From Gorsachius magnificus (taxonomy: Eukaryota; Chordata; Aves; Pelecaniformes; Ardeidae), in NCBI GenBank assembly GCA_034008185.1, contig CM067081.1, forward strand, positions 4,091,821 through 4,155,820: DNA of 64,000 bases. The letters run 5' to 3'. The position numbers were made by a program, and so were the translations under genes. Shown piece after piece: positions 44,050-55,732 of this stretch (position 1 is its first letter; each line of letters begins with the position of its first letter). The notes beneath the pieces were generated by a model. It had not been told where the DNA came from. It was given only the letters and a program-made list of their open reading frames with translations, and searched no databases.

Positions 44050-45291
44050 TCATAGAATCACAGAATCCTAGGTTGGAAGGGACCTCAAGGATCATTTGGG
44101 CCAAGCTTTCAAGGTAAGAGTACAGTCCAGACAAGATGGCCCAGCACCCTGTCCAGCTGCATCTTTAAAGTGTCCAATGTGCTGGAGTCAACCCCTCCCC
44201 TGGGGAGATTATTCCAATGGGTGACTGCTCTCATTGTGAAAAATTTCCCTCTCATGTCCAATCGAAATCTCCCCAAGAGTAACTTGTGTCCATTCTCCCT
44301 TGTCCTCTCCATGTGACTCCTTGTAAAAAGGGAGTCTCCATCTTCTTTGTAACTACCCTTTAAGTACTAGTACATGGTGATGACATCACCTCTGAGCCTC
44401 CATTTCTCAAGGCTGAACAAACCCAGCTCTCTCAGCTCATCCTCATACAGCTAAGAGAGGCTTCCCAGGCCTTGGATCATCTTGGTGGCCCTTCTCTGGA
44501 CACCCTCCAGCCTGTCCACACCTTTTTTTGTACAGCGGGGACCAGAACTGTACACAGGATTCCAGATGTGGCCTTGACAAACACTGAGTAGAGTGGGATA
44601 ATGACTTCTTTATCTCTGCTGGTGATGCCCTTCTTGATGCAACCCAGCACCCTGTTGGTCTTCTTAGCCGCAGCAGCAGCGCACTGCTCACTCCTGTTGA
44701 GCTTGTTGTCCACCAGGACCCCCAGGACCCCTTCCACAGAGCTGCTCTCCAGTGGGGTGGATCCCAGTCTGTGCTGCACTCCTGGATTATGTTTTCCCAG
44801 GTGCAAGACCTTACAGTTGTCCATGTTGAACTTCCTAAGGTTCTTGTTAGCCCACTCTTCCAGCCTATCCAGGTCTTCCATCAGGGTGGCTCTCCCTTCT
44901 GGAGTGTCTACTTCCCCACTCAATTTGGTGTCGTCTGCAAACTTTATCAGGCTACATTTGATCCCATCATCCAGATCCCTTATGAAGGTATTGAACAATG
45001 TTGGGCCCAATATCGAAACCTGGGGGACCCCACTTGTGATGAGTTTCCAGTTAGAAAAAGAGCTATTTACCACCAGTTGCCAGTTAGAAAAAGTGTTATT
45101 TATTTGGGTGCAGCCTGTCAGCCAATTCCCCACCCACCGCACAGACCACTTGTCCAGGCCATAATGCATCAATTTATCCAGGAGGAAGCCGTGGGGAACC
45201 ATGTTGAAAGCCTTGGAGAAGTCCAGGTAGACAACGTCCACCACTCGCCCCATGTCAACCGAGCAGGTCACTTTATCATAGAAGGCCACCA
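44050..45291 (-). mobile_element. CR1 LINE with reverse-transcriptase domain, inserted in older CR1
   Basis: A 1.24-kb minus-strand copy. A 270-codon open frame (45289..44477) carries RT motifs VDVVYLDFSKAFNMVPH, GVPQ, SILGPTLF and the catalytic FADDTKLSG, then the maturase-like C-terminal region LGVLVDNKLN. The 3' end is GGATTCTGTGATTCTATGA. It lacks the endonuclease domain and the RT N-terminus, so it cannot be active. A 33-base tandem duplication of CCAGTTAGAAAAAG units lies at 45047..45110. It is inserted at GAAAA inside the plus-strand CR1. Confidence 0.96.
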
Positions 45292-45296
45292 GAAAA
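45292..45296. repeat. Target-site duplication GAAAA, right copy
   Basis: Matches 44045..44049; the pre-insertion sequence GAAGGAAAAGCTCAGGGGG agrees with the usual CR1 text at this place. Confidence 0.75.
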
Positions 45297-45682
45297 GCTC
45301 AGGGGGATCTTATCTATGTGCATAAATACCTGATGGGGGTGTAAAGAAGATGGAACCAGTCTCTTCTTGGTGGTATCCAGCAACAGGACAAGAGGCAATG
45401 GCACAAACTGAAATACACGAAATTCCATTTAAATGTAAGCAGGAGGGGAAAAAACCTCAAAATGAAGCAAAAAAAAAATGAAAACCAAAAAATTTTTTCC
45501 TTGGGGAGGGAACCAAACCACAGAAGAGGTTGCCCAGAAAAATCATGGCATTTCCATCCAAGGAGGTGCTCAAAACCCTACTGGACATGCCCTGAGCAAA
45601 CTGTTCCCGCTGCCACCACTTTAAGCAGGGGGGTTGGGCTAGACTATCCCCAGAGGTTCCTCCCAACTTTACCAATTCTGCA

Positions 45683-47110
45683 ACTACAAGCCACATAATA
45701 CGGCAGGGAGGCTCTAAAGGAGAGAAATATTCAACATCATTCAAACTACTTATCTGAGTAAGTTTTTTTAGTTAACAGCATCCAAGGCCCCAGTTTAGCG
45801 ATGAAGACAAATTAAAAGAGGTGATAAGTGACAACCTTGAGCAGAAAAAAAATCAGTGAAAGAGTTGGGATCAGTACTACAACACCCTCATTTTGAGTTC
45901 TAAGGTGTGGACTACAGTCCTGCCGCTTGGGAGATGCAAGCTCTCGTCCCAGTTCTCGCACAGACCTCATTTAAGAAAATACAGCATGCATTTCAGAGCC
46001 TCAGCTGGAGCTGAGCGAGTTCTCAGGCTGCTCTTGCACAACATTCAAGGCCAACACCAAGATGAGTTCAGGCAGACCTTACTGATGATGCTCCACTGAA
46101 GTGGAGGAAAGGAGCTCTTACTTCAGCTGGGAAGGCTCCTTGCCAGGCAAGGTTTGCACAGCAACATTTTTAAAAGGGTTTGGGGCCCTTTTTTTTTTTT
46201 TTTACTGTTGAGATATTGTTTTGGTGTTTTGAGTGTTGCCAACACAAACACAACGTTTTCCTCTTTCTTGCACAGACAGAAGAGGCCAGAACAACATATG
46301 ATCTCAACTACTTGGTGACAGCCAGGACCTTCAGGTACCTGCTTCCAAACTATTAACTTCTAAAATATATGCAATTCAGTATCTCTTACTGGAAAGCAAT
46401 ATTCTGACAAAAGTTGGAGACATTTCATAGAAGCATTTTCCTATTAAAAAAAAAAAAATCATCTGAACAAACAATGTTTCAATAAATTTGTGCTGGTATT
46501 TTGAAAGAATTTAAAGTTTTCATTTGAAGATAAAAGTGGTTATATTTTCTCCATTTATGGAAAGTAGAGTTTTTAGAACATAGGAGTTTGCCCTACAGAA
46601 TGAGAGTCGTCTTTATGCGCTGCTCTAAATCACCAGTTAATTTCTGTTTCCAGATCTCTGGCATTTCACCAGCACTACTGAGAATCTAAAGAACAGTTAC
46701 TGGAAATGTTTTTATTTAACCAACTTCTTGTTCACAAATCCAAGCGTATGTATAAATTTTAAGGGCTGCAATCCTGCAGTCTGATCTGTAATACAAGATA
46801 CAGGCACCGATTCTCAGTCTCCTTGACTTTAAAAAACCAGAAAGGTCATCTGTGATAGCTAAGGGGTACATGGCCTTAATGCCAGCAAGCCACCCACTGA
46901 AAACAGTGGGAGTTTGGCCCAAATTAGGACTTCAGGACTTATCCCATAATGCCCTGTAACACTTCCCACACAGTACTACCTGATGGCTTCTGAAAATTGG
47001 CAAAATCTGAAGGACGTGCCGACAACATCCCAGATGAGGTTGAATTGAATTCAACCCATACATGTCTGCATACGCACATATTCTTGTAATTCCACATTAC
47101 CGGGGTTTTT
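45683..47110. other. Noncoding stretch with one exon-like block
   Basis: Contains a T run at 46191..46203 and the exon-like block 46276..46334. The rest is unique-looking, with no gene recognised. Confidence 0.6.
46276..46334 (+). other. Exon-like block, unidentified
   Basis: Preceded by a strong pyrimidine tract and acceptor (CTCTTTCTTGCACAG) and followed by TTCAG|GTACCT. Only one of three frames is open; it reads TEEARTTYDLNYLVTARTF. I do not recognise the peptide. 59 bases is short, so chance is possible. On the plus strand, opposite to PAK1. Confidence 0.25.
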
Positions 47111-48000
47111 AGAATCATAGAATCACAGAATCATAGAATGTTTTAGGTTGGAAGGGATCCCTAGAGGTCATCTAGTCCAACCCCCCTGCAGTGAGCAGGG
47201 ACACCACTAACTAGATCAGGTTGCTCAGAGCCCCATCCAACCTGGCCTTGAATGTTTCCAGGGATGGGGCCTCCACCACCTCTCTGGGCAACCCATTCCA
47301 GTGTTTCACCACCCTCATTGTAAAGAATTTCCTCCTTATATCCAGTCTAAACCTACCCTGGTTTAGTTTAAAACCATTACCCCTTGTCCTGTCACAGCTG
47401 GCCCTACTAAAAAGATTTTCCCCATCTTTCCTATAGGCCCCCTTTAGATACTGAAAGGCCGTAATCAGGTCTCCCCGCAGCCTTCTCTTCTCCAGGACTG
47501 AACAAGCCCAACTCCCTCAGCCTGTCCTCATAGGAGAGGGGCTCCAGCCCTCGGATCATTTTAGTAGCCCTCCTCTGGCCCCGCTCCAACAGCTCCATGT
47601 CCTTCTTGTGCTGAGGGCTCCAGAGCTGGACGCAGGGCTCCAGGTGAGGTCTCACCAGAGCAGAGCAGAGGGGCAGAATCACCTCCCTCGACCTGCTGGC
47701 CATGCTTCTCCTGATGCAGCCCAGGGTAGGGTTGGCCTTCTGGGCTGCCAGCGCACATTGCTGGCTCATGTCCAGCTTTTCATCCACCAGCACCCCCAAG
47801 TCCCTCTCAGCAGGGCTGCTCTCCATCCTTTCTTCCCCCAGCCTGTACTGATACTGGGGGTTACCCCGACCCAGGGGCAGGACCTTGCACTTGGCCTTGT
47901 TGAACCTCATGAGGTTCACACAGGCCCACCTCTCCAGCCTGTCCAGGTCTCTCTGGATGACATCCCGTCCTTCTGGTGTGTCAACCGCACCACTCAGTTT
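47111..48000 (-). mobile_element. CR1 LINE, 5'-truncated, minus strand
   Basis: An 890-base copy with three AATCATAG/AATCACAG octamers at its left edge. The minus-strand pol C-terminus reads [38 protein letters not shown] and [18 protein letters not shown], with a frameshift near 47465. It ends at ACCGCACCACTCAGTTT. Confidence 0.95.
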
Positions 48001-49151
48001 AGCATGCTGACTTTAAAAGCACAGTGGCTAAAAACACGTCTCCAAAAGCTGCTCAATGCCAAACAAACCAGACTTTTAAAAGCAAAAAGCCCACAAACCA
48101 GTTGCATCCAGGACATCACTGAACTTGTGCAATAACCCCCCACATTTGCTTTCCCGCTGTTATTAGTCATTAGATAAGTAACAACAACAATAGCCAGATG
48201 CTTTTCTAGAACCTTTTTCCAGCACCACTTCCCAAATTGTCGTCATCTCCCACAGAAACCTCCAGAACAGCCCTAGAATAACTTCTACCACCCCCAGCGC
48301 GACGGGGGACAAGGTGGGTGGGTTTACAGCCAGGAAGCATCAAGGTCCAAGTGCCAATTGCTGCCCACACGATGTCTTTGTGCCCAGATCTAACAGCATG
48401 GATGCTCAGGAAACCACTCTGCTACTGGTTGATGGTCTTTCCCATCCCTGTTCCACACTCAATCTGGTCAACATTTGCTTAGATAACTGTATGCCCGAGT
48501 TGAACGTTTCCTCTGAGGGAAACGTGACTATCAGTCCTCGTCAACCCAATCTGACCCTTATCCTGTACTGAGCCAAGCAACAGCCAGTTCATGTATTCCA
48601 TGAGCCAAGGGCTTCTACAGTGTTGCTGCTCTGGACGAGGGGCCTGGATCCTGCCCAAACTGAAGTCACCCATTTCACTGATAACAGCATAGGGTCTGTG
48701 GCACCTAATTCTTAAACGGGTCCTTTATTTGGATCCCTGGAGGCAGCAGGGGCTTACACATGACAGGATCAACACCTACGGTGTGAGTCAGATTGCATCC
48801 CTGTAAATAATCAATGCAGCAACTGGGACACAGTATGTAATGGTTTGGTACAGCCTGTTTAGCTATCACAGCAGCACCCTGACAGCAACCAACAGAAAAA
48901 AACCCAAACAAAACAAGAAAAAGGTTTAAGAGATAGCCAAAGGGCAGCGGGTCTTTCAGGGACTCAAACATGATGCATTTTGGAGCAGGATTCAAACCAA
49001 GCACACGCGCTGCTGAAGAGACAAGACAGGTTCCATTTAAAAGCAGCACGGAGTTATTAAATGACAAGAAGACTTCCAGAGGTTAGTTGGCATGCTTGCA
49101 TTTTACCCTGAAACTAGTCTATTTTTTTTTTTTAAGATGATCCAAATTCAT

Positions 49152-49208
49152 GAGAAGGAAGAAAAAAGAAAAGGAAAGAAAAAAAAAAAGGCAGGAAAAA
49201 AAAAAAAA
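49152..49208. repeat. A/G-rich low-complexity tract
   Basis: Almost pure purine run of GAAGG and A-runs. Confidence 0.8.
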
Positions 49209-50276
49209 TCCCGTAGTTGTCATGCTTATGACTTACATTCTCTACACAGGAAATCTCTGGAGCAAGCAAAAGCCTGCCTGCCCTCCACTTCACAAAGCCT
49301 TGATATCATAATCACATTTTTAAAATATTGCCTCCTTGAATGATGCAAATTAAAAGGCATAAGTAATTCTCTGACATACTACTGAAAACCACATACCAAC
49401 ACAAAATAGCGATTTATTGCATGCAAGTCCATTAAACTATTACTTACAGCGTAATAAACAGCAGCCACACAGATACCACTGTCACCGCTGAGCGGAAAAC
49501 CTAGGAAATTCCTTGTCCCTGGGCCCTGGAGTTTGAGGGAGAGAAGCTGAAGTGCTCCTGCTTGGAGCCGGGTTTTGTCCTCCAGGAGGACTGCAGTATC
49601 TCAGCTAACACAGCAATTGTCCTGTAATCATCATGCACACTTTATAGTCAATAAAACAAAAAGGGACTCTTAACTTCAAAAGTAATTTTTAAGGAAAAGC
49701 AGTGGAAAGCTTTTCAAATGATGACAGTGAAAGGACAAAGAGAGGAGGCTGTGCATTTATATTGGTCAGTAAGGCACTCGGTCGCAACAACTGTGACCGA
49801 GGACGGTCATGGGAGACCAGGCTTCATAGGCCACACCGAAAGCGGTTTTATTTTCACAGCGGGAATGCAGTTGTCGACCACTCAGAAAGAGCCCCAAATG
49901 AGAAAGGGGAGGCTGGCCAGCCAGAACAAGACACCCAGCTGGCTCCCCAGCCTAGGCAAAAGATTGGTTCTCTGAAGCTTTTTATTCTCCCTTCCTCTTC
50001 CAGGGTTAATATTGGGATGGTATCAGTTCCTCTTTCCCAAATGGAAAGCCCTCGGGGAGCAAATCAGATTTCAAAGCTTTCTAACAACTACGCAGACCAC
50101 GCCGTCAGAGCTCGCTGCTTAACACGTACGCGTGAGCGTTCAGGGCATTCGCAGAGTAGTCTTGGGATCAGAGCAGAGCTACACTTGGATGTTCTCCAGG
50201 GGTATTTTAGGCGAACAGAATCAAATTGCCACACAAACATAATTGCCAAGTTTCAGTCTAATGTTACAGCAATTTG

Positions 50277-50407
50277 CTAGACATGTTTTATTTCAGAGGA
50301 CAGACTGGTGGAGCAATATTTTGTTGTTATTAATGTGTCCAAGTCCCTTAACGCAGCGTTCATATCTTTGATAAGCGAAAGGATTTCTTCTTCAAGTTCT
50401 GCTTTTC
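50277..50407 (-). other. Exon-like block with heptad pattern and stop codon
   Basis: On the minus strand an acceptor (GCTTTCTATTAG) is followed by an open frame of 42 codons ending in TAG (50279..50277). The peptide starts KAELEEEILSLIKDM and then NAALRDLDTLITTKY. Hydrophobic residues fall at positions 1, 5, 8, 12, 15, 19 and 22 of the segment beginning LEEE, a regular coiled-coil heptad. An AATAAA signal lies about 290 bases downstream (minus strand, at 49981..49986). It looks like the last exon of a coiled-coil protein, or a decayed piece of one, but I cannot name the gene and find no convincing partner exon in phase. Confidence 0.35.
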
Positions 50408-52429
50408 CTAATAGAAAGCATTACAAATTCTTCACGCAGCCTGGAAAAAAGATGTAGACAGAGCAAGTTTAAGGCAGTTCTTAGTGAGAAAGATGCAGAG
50501 GAGCACAGGATGTTCAGTGCTCTGCTTTCTCATCCAGGAGTCCATCCAGAAAACCAGCCTGCAAGAAATTTGCTAAGTATCTGGTCGCTGCATTACCTGA
50601 CACTTTTAATTCTTGCAACCCACGCAGAGCTGAAGCATCTGGGAAACAGGATTTTGCTGCCTCCAACCCCACAGTATTTAAGAGAGGTCAAGGCTCTTTG
50701 AAAAGGCTGCCCAGCAAACATGTGCACGATTAGCATGTTTCTATGCTCCCATGGCCAAATCACTGCCCGCCCACCTCTTGCCCAGTGCAACTCGCTGTTT
50801 CCAAGCCTTGCAGGCATCTCGCAGCATCACAGGGATGCACTCAGACGGTCCGAGGGCATCAATATGCATTTGGACCATCTGTTAAACCCACAAGGCATCC
50901 GCTGTCAGAAGATTCGTAGCGTGGGGAGTCAGCATTAAGCAGCAAGTACGGTTGCTTCACCATTTCTTTTAAAAGATATTTTGGTCCCAGTTCCCACAGA
51001 GTTGGCATGTCACTTAGAGAGGACATTTTGGTCACGGCACCACATGAGATTTCAGGTTTCAGAGTAAAGCTGAGCTATTGAAAAAACCAAGTCGCTTAGC
51101 CATCTTGTTTCCATTATAGAGTGGGGAACTCAATCAGGCTCTTCAAGCCGGAGGAAAGCGCCTTCTCCACCAGGCAAGGCTTCTTGAACAGTGGAGTTAG
51201 AACCTGCCACTACCTGACAGGCACAACTGGGGGAATCAACCCCTACTCTTGATTTGTTAAAGGTGTTCATTTAAATCAAAGCAACCAACTCTAGGAACAA
51301 AGACTGAAAGAATATTTTTGCTTATAGTGTAAGAATCTGTTTTAGTAGAATTAATATTGGGGTTTTTTGACTCTGCACTAGCATCTGACTTGTGCCTCTT
51401 CAAGACTTCAGAGCAAACAAATCAGTAAAGTTTTAATCTAGAAAGCAAGAAGATAGAAGAGATTTATTTAAAGAGATTACAGACCCCTAAACCAATTGCA
51501 AGAGCCATGTCATTCTGTAAAACTGAGCTCAACCTTCGGAAGCCTGTCATCTGGATTATTATTTTTTTTCAAGCATGAAAGGGCTATATCCCAACACTGA
51601 GCTTCAAGCCTAAGAGTATTTCTTTCTGAAGATGACTGACCATAGCAAAACTCAAGCTAAGGAGTGTGAAAAGTGGCTTCATACCTATTTAGCAGGCATG
51701 TGATTCCAAGCACCAGAGTGATAACTAAATTGAGCATCTGGAGACACAGGAAGCACCAACTGTACGTCAGAGAAGGGACAAGTCACAGGGAGGCACCAAA
51801 ATCCAATTTTTGCTCTCCCCTTTCTTCGAGTTCTATTCCATTCGAGTGCTCTATTCCATTTTGCATGGGATTCCTTTTTAAGTACAGATTCCTCCTTTCC
51901 CCTTACTTTTTGGCACAATCTTCCTGCAGGAGGATGTATTCTAAAGAGCGCTTGAGTCTGTAAGAAATGCAACTTCCTACTCCACAAGTGAGACAAAGTG
52001 CTCCGAAGTCATGCTCTGTGTAGTGACAGAAATAAAGATCCTACCCATTTCCTCGGAGCCCTCCAGAGTCTATGAAAATCAAGTAGCGATCAGGTCACAA
52101 ACACCGCTGATCCCATTAGCCTTATGGGCTTGGAGTGGTTTCTGAAGAGCAGGCCACACTTCTGTGGGTGACATCCCAGCCTTGAGCAAGAACACTGTTG
52201 GCCAGAGCGGTGACAATGCAACAGCGACAGGCTAACGACAGCACCACTTGAGCAGAATCTGTCCCACAGGACAACAGTTACTGCTTATAGATCCCACCAG
52301 AAGTATTAGAGGAAATATTTTTGTAGAAATCCACTTGCGCACACAAAGGTGGGAATGGCAGAAAGCTCTCAAGCGCTACTTTGCTTGCTCTTGTACTAGT
52401 TGTAGAAAATCCACAGCAGCACAGACTTT

Positions 52430-53310
52430 GGCCGGTCACAAGCGGTGTCCCCCAGGGCTGTGTTGGGGCCAGTTCTGTTTAATATCTTTATCAATGACCT
52501 GGAAGAGGGGATCGAGTGCACCCTCAGTAAGTTTGCAGATGACACTAAGCTGGATTGAAGTGTTGATCTGCTGGAAGGGAGGAGGGCTCTGCAGAGGGAC
52601 CTGGCCAGACTGGATCCATGGGCCAAGGCCAACTGTATGATGTTCAACAAGGCCAAGGGCTGGGTCCTGCACTTGAGTCACAACAACACCACGTAACGCT
52701 ACAGGCATGGAGAAAAGTGGCTGGAAAGCTGCCTGGTGGAAAAGGACCTGGGGGTGTTGGTCGAGAGGGGGCTGAATATGAGCCAGCAGGGTGCCCAGGT
52801 GCCAAGAGGGCCAGCGGCATCCTGGCTTGTATCAGGAGTGGTGTGGCCAGCAGGAGCAGGGCAGTGACCGTGCCCCTGTGCTGGGCACTGGGGGGGCCAC
52901 CCCTCAAATGCTGGGGTCAGGGTTGGGCCCCTCCCTCCCCGAAGGACCTGGAGGGGCTGGAGCGTGTCCAGAGAAGGGCAGCGGAGCTGGGGAGGGGTCT
53001 GGAGCCCCAGGCTGCTGGGGAGCGGCTGGGGGAGCGGGGGGGTTGCCTGGAGGGCCCAGGGAAGGGGCGATGGGACGAGGGGACGGCCTCAAGTTGTGCC
53101 AGGGCAGGGTGAGGTTGGCCCTGGGGAACAATCCTTCCCCAAAGGGCTGTCAGGGGCTGGAAGGGGCTGCCCAGGGAAGGGGTCGAGTCCCCACCCCTGG
53201 GGGGATTTAACAGCCGGGCAGACGAGATGCTTAGGGACATGGTTTAGTAGCGGGCAGATACAGTTGGGCTTGATGATCTTAAAGGTCTTTTCCAACCAAA
53301 TGATTCTATG
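52430..53310 (+). mobile_element. CR1 LINE with end of RT domain, plus strand
   Basis: Begins at GTCCCCCAGGGCTGTGTTGG. It retains the RT segment [17 protein letters not shown] and the FADDTKL box at about 52533..52553, directly followed by a stop. The C-terminal part (52920..53220) is the same G-rich type as 21575..22013. It ends ACCAAATGATTCTATG. Frames are broken in several places. Confidence 0.95.
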
Positions 53311-54229
53311 TACATACCCTGGGCTCCAGGCAGCTTGACATGCCTGCCCATGCTCCAAACACACCTCCGATGGCAGCACAGACTGAGCTACCAAGACCAG
53401 CACAGAGCCAGGTGACAGAGATTTTCAACATGACAGCACTATTTCAACAGAAACTCGAGGACGGCCCTAGTTTCCTCTAAAAATGAAAGGCTTCAGTAAG
53501 ACAATTCATGCAATTAAAGCTACACACAGCCTTAAGTCACTCGCCGGGTCATGATCCAGCTGATTCAAAGAATCTGTATGCAGGCTGCTTACCCAGAAAT
53601 TAACCTACTGCCTTGGAAAGTGTTTCTTAATTTAGAAGAGTGATTACTTACAGCACCTGCTGCTAGCCTCACAGCCTTTGATATGCCAGCTTCTCCAAAA
53701 TTAATGCTAAGTCTTCTAAAATTATTTACATAAGTAATTAAGGAAGGAACTAAAAAAAAGAGACTGCTAAATGTATAACGTAACAATCAGCTGGGTTATC
53801 AGCAGCAATTGAAACGATAATTTCCAAAGCAAATAGCATGAGCCGAGGCGGTCTGAGCTGAAGTCGCACAGCCGGTCCTTGCGGCAGACTCGCATCCTCA
53901 GCCAGGCATAACAGAAAACACATTGCACGGGCTACACACGCCAAATCGTGTATCTGCCTGACACCACCACCCCAGGAGAAGCGCCGCACAGCAGGGGAAG
54001 AAGAGAGGTCTCCTGGCTTTAAAGCCACATTACCTGTAGGCTATAAATCTAAAGGCAAACCCACAGTAGTAGCCTTGTCATGCAAGTGTAGTGCCTCTTG
54101 CAGGAACTGAGTGCTGAGGTCAGCAGGCAAAGGAGGGAGGAAGAGAAAGGAAGACTGCGGCACAGGCTCAGTTCTCAAGGCTTTAGTCCTTCTCCAGAAG
54201 TTTCTCTTCACACCTACATACAGGGACTC
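53311..54229. other. Noncoding stretch with an exon-like block
   Basis: Contains the exon-like block 53652..53749; otherwise nothing recognised. Confidence 0.6.
53652..53749 (-). other. Exon-like block, unidentified
   Basis: 98 bases on the minus strand between CTTTTTTTTAG and GCT|GTAAGT, both strong splice signals. One frame is open throughout and reads PSLITYVNNFRRLSINFGEA followed by GISKAVRLAAGA. The peptide has protein-like composition but I do not recognise it. Phase (2 in, 0 out) does not join directly to the block at 50277..50407, so they are not adjacent exons of one coding gene. Confidence 0.25.
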
Positions 54230-55732
54230 AAAATAAGTCCATGGGCCCTAATGGGATGCACACACAGTTGCCAAGGGAGCTGGCAGATGTCATTGCGAGG
54301 CCAGTCTCGATAATTTTTGATCAATCATGGCGACTGGGAGAAGTGCCCATAGACTGGAGGAAAGCAAATGTCACTCCTAATCTTCAGGAAGGAGGACCCA
54401 GGGAACCAGCGGTTGGTCAGACTCATCTCGATTGCTGGGAAGGTGATGGAGCAGTTAATTCTGGAAACCATTTCCAGGCATGTTAAGGACAAGAAAATTA
54501 TCGGTAGTGGTCAGGATGGCTTCCCCTTGGTGAAGCCATGCCTGACCAACTTGATAAACTTGAATTACAATGAAGCAACTGGCCTGGTAGACTTGGGGAG
54601 AGCAGTGGATATTGTCTACCTGGACTTAGGAAGGCCTTTGACACTGTCTCCCATAGAGAATCTGCTGGTGTACAGGCTGGATAAGCAAACAGGAGATGGC
54701 TGAAAACTGGCTGAAGAGGGCAGTGATGAGAAGCACAATGTCTAGCTGGAGACGAGTCACTAGTGGTGTACCCCAGGGGTCAATACTGGGTCCAGTCCTG
54801 TTTAACATCTTCACTAATGATCTGGATGATGGGGCACAGTGTACCCTCAGCCAGTTTGCAGATGACACCAAGCTGGGAGGAGTGGCCAGAGGGTCATGGT
54901 GATATACCAGAGGGGCCTCAACAGGCTGGAGAAATGGGCCAGCAGGAACCTCATGAAGTTCCACAAGGACAAGTGCAAAGTCCTGCACCTGGGCAGGAAC
55001 AACCCCAAGCGCCAACATACGCTGGTGGCCACCCAGATGGAAAGGAGCTTGGCAGAAAAGGCCCTGGGGGTCCTGGTGGACACCAAGCTGAACACGAACC
55101 AGCAATGGGTCCTTGCAGCTAAGAAGGCAAATGGTATCCTGGGCTGCATTAGACAAAGTATTGGCAGCAGGTTGAGGGAGGTGACCCCTCCTCTCTGCTC
55201 AGCACTGGTGAGGCCACACCTGGAGTGCTGGGTCCAGGGCTGGGCTCCCCAGTACAAGCGAGGCATGCACATCCTGGAGAGAGTCCAGCAAAGGGCCACA
55301 AAGATGCTGAAGGGACTGGAGCATCCCTGCTATGATGGAAGGTTGACAGAGCTGGGACTGTTCAGCCTGGAGAAGAGAAGGCTCAGGGGGATCTTATCAA
55401 TATAAATAAATACCTGAAGGGAGGGTGCAAGGTGGATGGAGCCAGGGTCTTTTAAGTGGCACCCAGAGCCAGGACCAGGGGCCACGGGCACAAAATGAAA
55501 CACAGGGGGGCCCCTCTGAACATCAGGAAACATTTTTTCAATGTGAGGGCAACCGAGCCCTGGCACAGATTGCCCAGGGAGGTTGTGGAGTCTCCATCCT
55601 TGGAGATATTCAAAAGCCATCTGGACAAGGTCCTGGGCAACTGGCTCTGGGTGGCCCTGCTCAAGCACAGGAGCTTGGACCAAATGACCTCCAAACGTCC
55701 CTTCCACCCTCAACCAGTCTGTGATTCTGTGA
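54230..55732 (+). mobile_element. Longest CR1 LINE of the window (partial RT)
   Basis: A 1.5-kb plus-strand copy. It starts in the RT N-terminal part (GPNGMHTQLPRELADVIARP, RLGEVPIDWRKANVTP) and continues with DIVYLDLGRP (a damaged form of the YLDFSKAFD motif), [19 protein letters not shown] and the catalytic FADDTKLGG at about 54857. It then carries the C-terminal region to 55404 and an ATTCTGTG end. Several frameshifts (near 54400, 54640 and 54900) make it inactive. Endonuclease and ORF1 are absent. Confidence 0.96.

Larger units (their letters stand above)
43536..45682 (+). mobile_element. CR1 LINE interrupted by an opposite-strand CR1
   Basis: The outer copy reads plus-strand CR1 pol from about 43536 (ATGGACAGGCTGGAGAACTG, KDLGVLMDIKLNTFAK) to GCTGGGACTGTTCAGTGTGG at 44049. 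It then resumes at 45292 with GAAAAGCTCAGGGGGATC and AAATACCTGATGGGGGTG, and ends CCAATTCTGCAAC at 45682. In uninterrupted copies (for example 55350..55420) these halves are adjacent. It is quite diverged, so this is an older copy. Confidence 0.93.
48001..52429. other. Noncoding stretch with an exon-like block and a long chance frame
   Basis: 4.4 kb without a recognised gene. It includes an A/G-rich tract (49152..49208), a 192-codon plus-strand open frame (49702..50280) and, opposite its end, the minus-strand exon-like block 50277..50407. No transposon family is recognised. Confidence 0.6.

Noticed and set aside
44477..45289. 270-codon minus-strand frame considered as a host gene
   Set aside because: It is the CR1 reverse transcriptase (LDFSKAF, FADDTKL motifs) of the nested LINE.
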